From VYFG01 sp964403545 (GTDB lineage: Bacteria > Pseudomonadota > Gammaproteobacteria > Arenicellales > Poriferihabitantaceae), in contig CAYOGN010000104.1 of NCBI GenBank assembly GCA_964403545.1, positions 1 through 10,206 of the forward strand: a stretch of 10,206 bases of DNA, in the 5' to 3' direction. Both the position numbers and the translations under genes were made by a program. The notes under the pieces are model-generated. The model was not told the DNA's origin, did no database searches, and saw only the letters and a program-made list of their open reading frames with translations. Below are positions 1 through 5,993 of the stretch, piece after piece (position 1 is the first letter of the stretch; every line of letters begins with the position of its first letter).

Positions 1-162
1 GACCCGGTACGCGCCCCGGATGTCGCCTTTAAGCGCCGAGACCTGATGGAAAAATGGTACCCGTAGTGCCGCCCCGCTATGATTTGCTTCGGGCAACAGA
101 AAATAAACCAGTGCCGGTAACGGCAGCAGAAAAAATACCCAGGGAGAGAGAAACTGAAACAT
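1..162 (-). CDS. BatA-like VWA-domain membrane protein (N-terminal 54 codons, runs off the window)
   Basis: The frame opens with ATG at 162 and stays open to base 1, encoding 54 residues that begin MFQFLSPWVFFLLPLPALVY. This aromatic and leucine/proline-rich first membrane segment (residues about 5-24), followed by LLPEA and then an ALRVPFF motif, is characteristic of the N terminus of BatA-type proteins, which carry a von Willebrand A domain further on. The VWA domain itself lies outside the window. The start is 5 bp past the DUF4381 stop, and the only purine-rich AGGAA lies about 16 nt upstream, so translational coupling to the preceding gene is likely. Operon position (MoxR, DUF58, DUF4381, then this gene) supports the call. 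Family assignment rests on the N terminus plus context, not on the catalytic or metal site. Confidence 0.75.
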   Translation of the reverse strand, partial: MFQFLSPWVFFLLPLPALVYFLLPEANHSGAALRVPFFHQVSALKGDIRGAYRV

Positions 163-167
163 GGCCG

Positions 168-1046
168 TCAGGTACCGGTTCCTGTGCTGGTGCTGGTGCT
201 GGTGCTGGAGTTGTAGCTGGAGTTGGAGTTGGAGTTTGAATTAGAGTTTGAATTAGAGTTTGAATTAGAGTTTGAATTAGAATTGGAATTGGAATTGGAG
301 TTGGTGTTGGTGATAGTGCCCGTGTCCGTGTCCGTGTCCGTGCCTGTGCCTGTGCTATTGCTCGCGCTGTTGCCCGCGCTAGTGCTAGTGCTGATTCCGC
401 TGTTGGAGTTGATGTTGGTGCTATTGTTATTACTTGTGTCGACACTGGTTACGGGCTCGGTAGCTGCGATTTGGTGCGCGGCGTCCATTGTCACCCTGTC
501 CTTGTCTATATCTCGTTCGCCTATATCTCGACTGATCGCTCTGGTTTTGATGTCAGGTTGACTGGCAAATTTACGCGCGGTCTGTTTCGCCCAGATGAGC
601 AAAATTTCCTTTAATTCTGCGATATCTTCATCGCCCGGTCGCCGGTATGGCGCATCCAGCAGCAATCTGCCCGCACCCGATGAAAACAGCGGTTTTTCGG
701 TGCTCTGATCGAGAAAGTGAATCCAGTTTTCTCCACTTAAGGCAGCGACTTTGTTGCGACCAAAGCGGGTAATGGCGTATTGCCTGGCTAACGCAGACAT
801 TGTGATTAATGATTGATGATTGACCATGGAATCTTCGGATACCTCAATCTTTTTCAATTGCTCAATCAATGCTTTTGACGGTTCACGTTTGATCCGATAG
901 CTGCGCCAAAGTTTCAACCCCAGCCAAATGCTGGCAATTACCAATAACCCAACGCCCCACCAGCCGGGGGCCGGTGGCCACCACGAGGGTTCTGCTGGCA
1001 GATGGATATCCTTGAGCGCAGCCAGTGGGTCAGCAGATTGATTCAT
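168..1046 (-). CDS. DUF4381 single-pass membrane protein with a repeat-encoded low-complexity C-terminal tail
   Basis: The protein has 292 residues. The N-terminal part matches the DUF4381 pattern: DPLAALKDIHLP, then PSWWPPAPGWW (residues 20-30), one membrane helix at about 31-47, and a basic stretch (LWRSYRIKREP) that predicts a cytoplasmic C-terminal side. A soluble region follows to about residue 160, ending near ELKEILLIWAKQTARKF. DUF4381 proteins are usually about 150-180 residues, so the remaining part is extra. Residues about 204-292 are almost only Asn, Ser, Thr, Gly and Asp in alternating pairs (NSNS, TDTD, TGTG, TSTS), encoded by the hexamer repeat at 184-357. The gene sits 20 bp after the DUF58 stop and 5 bp before the VWA gene. 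Known role: accessory component of MoxR/VWA operons, exact function unknown. The identity of the core is secure; the function of the tail is unknown. Confidence 0.85.
   Translation of the reverse strand: MNQSADPLAALKDIHLPAEPSWWPPAPGWWGVGLLVIASIWLGLKLWRSYRIKREPSKALIEQLKKIEVSEDSMVNHQSLITMSALARQYAITRFGRNKVAALSGENWIHFLDQSTEKPLFSSGAGRLLLDAPYRRPGDEDIAELKEILLIWAKQTARKFASQPDIKTRAISRDIGERDIDKDRVTMDAAHQIAATEPVTSVDTSNNNSTNINSNSGISTSTSAGNSASNSTGTGTDTDTDTGTITNTNSNSNSNSNSNSNSNSNSNSNSNSNSNSSYNSSTSTSTSTGTGT
184..357. repeat. Hexanucleotide microsatellite array (29 in-phase hexamers) inside the DUF4381 gene
   Basis: Twenty-nine consecutive 6-bp units can be read without a phase break. On the plus strand they are gtgctg x4, gagttg, tagctg, gagttg x2, then the 12-mer gagtttgaatta in four perfect copies (232-279), gaattg x3 (280-297), gagttg, gtgttg, gtgata, gtgccc, gtgtcc x3, gtgcct x2 and gtgcta. 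More degenerate hexamers continue toward about 435. On the minus strand each unit encodes a dipeptide (Asn-Ser, Asp-Thr, Gly-Thr, Thr-Ser). Because the unit is a multiple of three, gain or loss of copies changes tail length but not reading frame. The perfect 12-mer copies suggest recent slippage or unequal exchange. Confidence 0.95.
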
Positions 1047-1066
1047 GTCATGCTCAGTTCAGGTCT

Positions 1067-2023
1067 TCAGCGGCGCGTTCCCTTGCCAGCGGCTTTTCTG
1101 ACCTGACCAAATGCGGTGATCAGTGCCGCCGTAATATCCTCCCCGTTGCGCAACATCACCAGTGGAATTCCGAGCTCGATCAAAAATGTCTGGAGCTGTT
1201 GTTGTCGGGCGTCCATCAACGAGCGATAACTTGCCTGGTTATGTTTATTGCCCAATGCCATGGTCGTGGTATTTCTGCCATCACTAATCAGGTATTGACC
1301 GGGTAACGGCAGGTCCCGCTCGAGCGGATCAAGCACCTGGCAGGCGACCAGATCATTGTGCCGTGAAAGCCGGGACATCAGCCGGTGAGTCTCCTGATCA
1401 TGGCCATAGAAATCACTCATCACCAGCACCAGGCTGCCTGGATGGACCACCCGTACAGCATGGTTCAATGAGCGATTGAGCAGTGAATGGGATTGTGTTG
1501 CGGCATGTCCCGGATCTGGTGGATCGGTTGCCTCTGCCAGCGCATTCACCAAGCGAAGTACACCGCGTCGCCCGGAACCCGGCTTCTGGTCGATGAGTTG
1601 CTGATAGCTGGCAACTACCCCGCCCACCCGGTCGCCACTGGCAACCACTGACCAGGCGACAAATGCAGCGGCCCGGGCCGCAGTAACAGATTTAAATCCG
1701 CCCCGGGTGCCAAAAAACATTGAGCTACTAAAATCCACAATAAGAAATACCGGACGTTCGCGCTCCTCGACAAACAGTTTGGTATGCACATTGCCGGTGC
1801 GGGCGGTAACGCGCCAGTCGATATGACGAACGTCATCACCTGCCTGGTATTCTCTGGTCTCCGCGAAATCCATCCCACGACCCCTGAACCTGGAAATATG
1901 AGCACCGGCCAGAATGGATCTGGCACCGGAACGAAAGTCAATGGATATTCGTCTGGCGCGCGAACCCAACCCGATCAGACTTGCCGTATCGGCACGAATA
2001 CCTGCCGCAACCTGTTGCTCCAT
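1067..2023 (-). CDS. DUF58 family protein with VWA-like MIDAS motif
   Basis: This is a 318-residue soluble protein when started at ATG 2023; a TTG three codons upstream (2032) is the other option, but neither has a convincing Shine-Dalgarno. Numbered from the TTG, the DUF58 signature is clear. RGRGMDFAETREYQAGDD (about 50-67) is followed by RHIDWRVTARTG (69-80), FVEERERPVFLIVDFSSSM (87-105) with the DxSxS metal-site motif at D100/S102/S104, and a later VMSDF with D207. DUF58 proteins partner with MoxR ATPases and are thought to act with VWA membrane proteins on envelope or periplasmic targets. The gene begins about 29 bp after the MoxR stop and ends 20 bp before the DUF4381 start, consistent with one operon. 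No membrane segment is evident, as is usual for the shorter DUF58 class. Confidence 0.9.
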   Translation of the reverse strand: MEQQVAAGIRADTASLIGLGSRARRISIDFRSGARSILAGAHISRFRGRGMDFAETREYQAGDDVRHIDWRVTARTGNVHTKLFVEERERPVFLIVDFSSSMFFGTRGGFKSVTAARAAAFVAWSVVASGDRVGGVVASYQQLIDQKPGSGRRGVLRLVNALAEATDPPDPGHAATQSHSLLNRSLNHAVRVVHPGSLVLVMSDFYGHDQETHRLMSRLSRHNDLVACQVLDPLERDLPLPGQYLISDGRNTTTMALGNKHNQASYRSLMDARQQQLQTFLIELGIPLVMLRNGEDITAALITAFGQVRKAAGKGTRR

Positions 2024-2052
2024 GGAACTCAATTTAGCGCACCGGTAGCGAA

Positions 2053-3063
2053 CTACGGTACCGGCACCAGGTCCAGAATAGCATCGATAAAATCATCCGC
2101 TGTGCGTCCTTTCGCTTCGGCGCTGAAAGAAAGAATAATCCGGTGGCGCAGTACGTCGTGAAGTACGTTCTGAACATCATCGGGCGAGACATAATCGCGT
2201 CCCGCCAACCAGGCATGGGCCCTGGCGCAACGCTCAAGGCTGATGGATCCTCTCGGACTGGCGCCATACTCGATCCAGTCCACCAGATTTGGATCGTATT
2301 CCGATGGATCTCTGGTCGCCAGTACCAGCTGAACAATATATTGTTCCATGGGCGCAGAGAGGTGTAATTGAAGGACTTGCCGGCGCGCTATTTTCACCAG
2401 AGGCTTCCCAATGGCTGCCGTCGGGGGAATACGATCCGAGGCAGGATCCAGTGCCTGGACGGCCTCATTTCGCGCCAGTTCCAGCACCATCTGCTCAATA
2501 TTGGCGGCGGGATATCCAACATTTACATGGAGTAAAAATCGATCCATCTGGGCTTCAGGCAGCGGGTAGGTGCCTTCTTGTTCTATGGGATTCTGGGTTG
2601 CCATCACCAAAAACAGATCAGGCAATGGATGGGTGGTTTTACCGACCGTAATTTGCCGCTCTCCCATGGCCTCCAGCAGCGCAGACTGAACCTTGGCCGG
2701 CGCCCGATTGATCTCGTCCGCCAGCACAATATTATGAAATAACGGCCCCCGCTGAAAACTGAACCCACCATTTTGCGGCTGGTAGATATCGGTACCGGTC
2801 AGGTCCGAGGGCAACAAATCCGGGGTGAACTGGACCCGATGAAATTCCGCGTCAATGACCGAGGCGAGGGATTTCACCGCCCGGGTTTTGGCGAGGCCCG
2901 GCGCGCCCTCAACCAGTAAGTGGCCATCGGCCAGTACTGCAATCAAGAGCCTGTCGGTCAGGTGCTGCTGCCCAAGAACAAGCTGGTTGAGTTGAGTTTG
3001 AGCCCGGGAAAATGCTTCTATTGCAGAATTAGTCACAACGGTTTTGGAGTTATCTAACGACAA
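2053..3063 (-). CDS. MoxR-family AAA+ ATPase
   Basis: The predicted protein has 336 residues, typical for MoxR ATPases. Motifs in order are Walker A GAPGLAKT (53-60), FTPDLLPSDLTG (79-90), Walker B IVLADEINR with D116-E117, sensor 1 MATQNPIEQEGTYPLPEA with N158, the arginine-finger context AQMDRF (R175), and a sensor 2-like GASPRGSISL (R271). The family is a chaperone-like ATPase that works with the VWA/DUF58 proteins encoded next to it and is cytoplasmic. The start is not standard. An in-frame TAA lies at 3073-3075 and no ATG follows before the conserved region, so translation must begin at TTG 3063 or GTG 3036; neither has a good ribosome site. It is the first gene of the four-gene run here. 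The identity is near certain and the start is not. Confidence 0.95.
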   Translation of the reverse strand: MSLDNSKTVVTNSAIEAFSRAQTQLNQLVLGQQHLTDRLLIAVLADGHLLVEGAPGLAKTRAVKSLASVIDAEFHRVQFTPDLLPSDLTGTDIYQPQNGGFSFQRGPLFHNIVLADEINRAPAKVQSALLEAMGERQITVGKTTHPLPDLFLVMATQNPIEQEGTYPLPEAQMDRFLLHVNVGYPAANIEQMVLELARNEAVQALDPASDRIPPTAAIGKPLVKIARRQVLQLHLSAPMEQYIVQLVLATRDPSEYDPNLVDWIEYGASPRGSISLERCARAHAWLAGRDYVSPDDVQNVLHDVLRHRIILSFSAEAKGRTADDFIDAILDLVPVP

Positions 3064-3156
3064 ACAGCTTGTTTAAGGTTTTTTCCAGAAAATTCAAGAT
3101 CCGGGCAGGATGTTACTGCACATGCAACCTTTTACCTCACTCAAACCTTTCTCTAA

Positions 3157-3444
3157 TTATCTATTTTTCCAATATCCCGGCTCTCTACGATTATGTGCTA
3201 TGGCTACAATTAAAATTTCCTTTTCTTCGATTGCATAAAGCAAAGAGTATGGGAATCTAGCGAATACAAACCGCCTTATTTCTCCATAAATTTTCTGAGG
3301 AATTCGAGGGTTTTCACAAATTATCGTAATCGTATTTTCTATTTCATCAAGAAAATCAGAGCCCAATCCTTTAGATTCTTTTTCGTAGAATACTGCAGAT
3401 TAGGTCATTTCTTCCTCAGCTGGAAGCAAAAACCGATAGTCCAC
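3157..3444 (-). pseudogene. ParE/RelE-family toxin interrupted by an in-frame stop codon
   Basis: Reading from a GTG at 3444 (sharing the last base of the antitoxin TAG), the frame encodes VDYRFLLPAEEEMT, then a TAA at 3402-3400, then SAVFYEKESKGLGSDFLDEI and on to the end at 3157. Across the stop the 95-codon frame has normal ParE length and layout: a beta-strand start, an AEEEM..SAVFYE helix, GLG.DFLDEIE, NPRIPQ, IRRFVFARFPYSLLYAI and the terminal IAHNRREPGYW. The single TAA replaces a codon in the first helix (GAA, CAA or AAA would each be one change away). Only a 69-residue fragment from TTG 3366 could otherwise be translated, lacking the first strand and most of the first helix. Family members inhibit gyrase or cleave mRNA on ribosomes; which applies here cannot be told. 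The locus is AT-rich compared with its neighbours. Confidence 0.85.
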
Positions 3445-3674
3445 TATTTCAGACTATCCCTGGCTTTCAACATTGCTTCGTTTCCAGATACTGAAGAAAG
3501 TTCATTATTCTTATAAGCTTGATAGCGCGATTCTGCTTCTTTTCTCCATATCTCCTCGACATCCTTATCGGCTTTTCCATCCAATTCCTCGATCAAATAG
3601 TGTGCCAGAGCCGCTTTATCTCGCGAACTGAGGCTTTCCAGGTCAATATCAAATTTTTCGGAAATTTTTGACAT
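3444..3674 (-). CDS. Antitoxin of the Unstab_antitox / addiction-module component family
   Basis: The product is 76 residues, acidic and helical. It matches the short antitoxin family in which a leucine-rich N-terminal helix pair (LESLSSRDKAALAHYLIEEL) is followed by a DKDVEEIWRKEAESRYQAY segment and a flexible C-terminal arm that wraps the toxin. Family members are encoded directly upstream of ParE/RelE-like toxins, as here, with the toxin GTG overlapping the antitoxin TAG by one base. The role is to neutralise the toxin and, with it, repress the operon. No classical DNA-binding domain is visible, so autoregulation is inferred from the palindrome over the start codon. The reading frame is intact although the toxin is broken. 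Confidence 0.88.
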   Translation of the reverse strand: MSKISEKFDIDLESLSSRDKAALAHYLIEELDGKADKDVEEIWRKEAESRYQAYKNNELSSVSGNEAMLKARDSLK

Positions 3675-3690
3675 ACTTCAAGTATAGCAC
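3673..3690 (-). promoter_or_regulatory. Probable extended -10 promoter with overlapping palindromic operator for the TA operon
   Basis: On the minus strand TGCTATACT forms an extended -10 (hexamer at 3686-3681) with no good -35 at standard spacing. A perfect 6-1-6 inverted repeat, ATACTTcAAGTAT (3673-3685), covers the hexamer and the first two bases of the start codon, as expected for an autoregulatory TA operator. The hexamer ends only six bases before the ATG, so the transcript may start at or near the ATG and be leaderless. No Shine-Dalgarno with normal spacing is present. All of this is pattern-based prediction. Confidence 0.4.
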
Positions 3691-3711
3691 TTTGACAATT
3701 TCGATAGACTA

Positions 3712-5865
3712 CTATGCATTTTTCGGCTTATCTGCTTCCACTGCAGCCTGCCTGGCCGCTTCTGCTGCAGCTGCACCCACGACTTCCGCCGCTGGATCTG
3801 GCTGATCCTCGTCATGAGCGACGCGCACGACTACTTCACGCCTGGTGGCGAAATGAATCCCTTCTCGCTCGAACAGATTTTGTATCTCCTGATAAACCAC
3901 CTTCCGGGTTACGAACTGCTCCCCTGGCCGGGTCATAAACTTTACCCGAATGATAATGGCATTATCATCTTCCATGGAATACACCCCCTGGGATTTGAGC
4001 GGCTGGAGAAATGTATGGCCGATTTCCGGGTGCTCGAGTAATTCCTGGCCCAGCTTTTTCACCAGTTTACGAACCTTTTCGATATCCGTATCGTAGGTGA
4101 CCCGCAGTTTCAGTTTCATCATCACCCAGTCGCGGGCAAAGTTGGTAAGATGAGTGATTTCGCCAAACGGAATAGTATGCAATGGTCCCAAATGATGGCG
4201 CAGTTGCATGGAGCGAATGGAGATCTTCTCCACCGTGCCCTTGACGCTACAGACGTAGATATATTCGCCAAACCGAAAAGCATCGTCCATCAAAAAAAAG
4301 GCCCCGGAAAAAATATCTTTGACCAATGACTGGGCGCCGAATCCCACCGCAAGACCCACTACCCCGGCACCAGCGAACAAGGGCCCTATATCTACTCCAA
4401 GTTCGGAGAGCACAATCAGTCCAACGATGATCGTTAGTGTGACCAGCAATGTTTTACGGAACAGGGCTAACAGCATCGCGATGCGGGAGACACCCCCTGA
4501 TCCGCCGCCTTCTTCGCCCGGTTGAGCGGCGACAACGCCGCCTTCGCTTGCAATTTTTTGGCTCACCATAATGCCAATTGCCTTGTAGGTGAACCATCCG
4601 GCGAAGAGCACCAGCAGGATATCCAGGGTATTGACCAGAAAACCATCTGCCGAGAGATTGATACCCCACCGCCAAAGGAGAAAGAAAAGCCCGCAGGCCC
4701 ACGCGAGTACCGCAGCACCACGCTCTGCAATCTGGACCAATCCACTACTTGACGGATCATCATCTAGTGATGTTGTTGACTCGGATAACTCGTCTGACTC
4801 AATGGTTCCCTGTTGCCCGGAAATTTGTTTTGGATCGGCTATTTCATCGATACCGGCCAGGGGCTCTTCCTCATCTGCCTGCGCGAACTCACGGCTGCGC
4901 GCAGAATCAGGGTTTTCCTTCAAACCAGCCTCACTGTCCCGAGCCTTTCCCCTCTGAACCAGGAAATCGATGATCAACAACAACACAGCGTAGGTCAGAA
5001 GTGCAATCAGTAGAGCAACAATGGGCGCTGCGACGAGTCCGTTGGCGGATGACAACTCAAGAATATGGCGGATCGAACTGATCGCCCAGGCAGAGAAAAA
5101 ATACAGGATGGCAATGATGTACCAGGTATTGGTGAAAAATCGTACGCTTTTTGAATCTCCGGCATCACCACCACAGATCATCGAACCAATTTCACGTCTG
5201 AATTTGATCGCAACACCACTCAGGAGAACGACCGCCAGCAATATTCCGTAAATCTGAAATAGCCTACCTGTATCGCTGTCCAAACCCAGCGCTGTAAACC
5301 AGATGATCATCTCGAAGATAAAGAATCCAATAGCGAATATCGCTGTCAAACCTCCATATACCCTTTTCGCACCCGCATCATCGATCACCAGGAGCCGATG
5401 ACTGGGAACATCAGAGGCCAACAGGGTGCGAAAGATTAAACTGACCAGCAATGTCAACACTACAGTATTAATCGGCAGCAAAAAATCAGCACGCTGGGCC
5501 GCCCCCTGTTGAAAAATAATCGCCAGCAACGCTGCCACAGCGAACATGATCACGATAGCAAGAGCCTGCAACAAAAATCGCGTCAACAGGTAAGATATCT
5601 TCTCAGCCCGATCTGCCGGAACGGGATTAAACAGGTATTCAAATTGCCGTCTGCCCCACGATTCAACGTATTGTTTTACCAGATATCCCATTGCAGTGAA
5701 GATCAAGCCAATGAATATCTGGATTACATGCCAACTCGCTGATCCGGTGGGACTGCTATGGACGATGACCGCGCTGATATTCGCTCCTATATCCGGCAGG
5801 ACTTCAAATAATTCTGCCAGTCGCTCGCGAACGAGCACAGCAGTTAATTGTATGGATTCTTTCAT
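3712..5865 (-). CDS. Large MscS-family mechanosensitive ion channel
   Basis: The protein has 717 residues, much longer than the 286-residue E. coli MscS. About ten membrane segments can be read (roughly 48-63, 95-118, 131-150, 171-193, 203-220, 246-263, 277-303, 382-398, 409-430, 468-488), followed by the pore helix. An acidic hydrophilic loop lies at about 305-376. The conserved MscS core is at about 494-680: FAGAGVVGLAVGFGAQSLVKDIFSG (pore helix TM3), then FRFGEYIYV, KGTVEKISIRSMQLRH and IPFGEI, then the alpha/beta cytoplasmic domain. An Ala/Glu-rich tail ends the protein. IPFGEI replaces the more familiar IPN, a variant I recall from large MscS-like proteins. The role is turgor-gated solute release at the inner membrane. 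The gene stops 37 bp before the antitoxin start and lies 128 bp downstream of sbcB, with its own likely promoter. Confidence 0.93.
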   Translation of the reverse strand: MKESIQLTAVLVRERLAELFEVLPDIGANISAVIVHSSPTGSASWHVIQIFIGLIFTAMGYLVKQYVESWGRRQFEYLFNPVPADRAEKISYLLTRFLLQALAIVIMFAVAALLAIIFQQGAAQRADFLLPINTVVLTLLVSLIFRTLLASDVPSHRLLVIDDAGAKRVYGGLTAIFAIGFFIFEMIIWFTALGLDSDTGRLFQIYGILLAVVLLSGVAIKFRREIGSMICGGDAGDSKSVRFFTNTWYIIAILYFFSAWAISSIRHILELSSANGLVAAPIVALLIALLTYAVLLLIIDFLVQRGKARDSEAGLKENPDSARSREFAQADEEEPLAGIDEIADPKQISGQQGTIESDELSESTTSLDDDPSSSGLVQIAERGAAVLAWACGLFFLLWRWGINLSADGFLVNTLDILLVLFAGWFTYKAIGIMVSQKIASEGGVVAAQPGEEGGGSGGVSRIAMLLALFRKTLLVTLTIIVGLIVLSELGVDIGPLFAGAGVVGLAVGFGAQSLVKDIFSGAFFLMDDAFRFGEYIYVCSVKGTVEKISIRSMQLRHHLGPLHTIPFGEITHLTNFARDWVMMKLKLRVTYDTDIEKVRKLVKKLGQELLEHPEIGHTFLQPLKSQGVYSMEDDNAIIIRVKFMTRPGEQFVTRKVVYQEIQNLFEREGIHFATRREVVVRVAHDEDQPDPAAEVVGAAAAEAARQAAVEADKPKNA

Positions 5866-5918
5866 GGGATTTGATTGTCGGCGTTCACACTGGGTTGGCT
5901 GTAAAAGAGTCTACTGCA

Positions 5919-5946
5919 GGTTAATAATAGCCGGTTAATAATAGCC
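5919..5946. repeat. 14-bp tandem duplication upstream of the MscS gene
   Basis: The unit ggttaataatagcc occurs twice in perfect tandem (5919-5932 and 5933-5946) and is followed by ggttaaacc, the start of a third copy ending in a short palindrome (ggtttaacc on the minus strand). Confidence 0.95.
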
Positions 5947-5952
5947 GGTTAA
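5924..5952 (-). promoter_or_regulatory. Predicted sigma70-type promoter for the MscS gene
   Basis: On the minus strand TTAACC (5952-5947, four of six matches to TTGACA) and TATTAT (5929-5924, five of six matches to TATAAT) are separated by exactly 17 bp. Transcription would start near 5917, giving a leader of about 50 nt before the ATG at 5865. The -35 and -10 come from neighbouring copies of the 14-bp repeat. Support is consensus match only. Confidence 0.35.
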
Positions 5953-5993
5953 ACCAATAATCTGTAGTGCTGAATACAGCGGGGGGAACGATC

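Noticed and set aside
77..445. Minus-strand 122-residue frame rich in PTPT and IQTLIQT.
   Set aside because: It is an alternative frame of the hexamer repeat that continues into a shadow of the VWA gene; the DUF4381 frame has family motifs and the correct operon spacing.
223..561. Plus-strand frame encoding LEFELEFELE and VSVSVPV repeats.
   Set aside because: Antisense shadow of the same microsatellite with no ribosome site and no domain.
5962..5979. CTGTA...TACAG inverted repeat downstream of sbcB, resembling an SOS box or a terminator.
   Set aside because: The CTGT and ACAG arms are 10 bases apart rather than the 8 of a LexA site, and no T-run follows the weak 5-bp stem.
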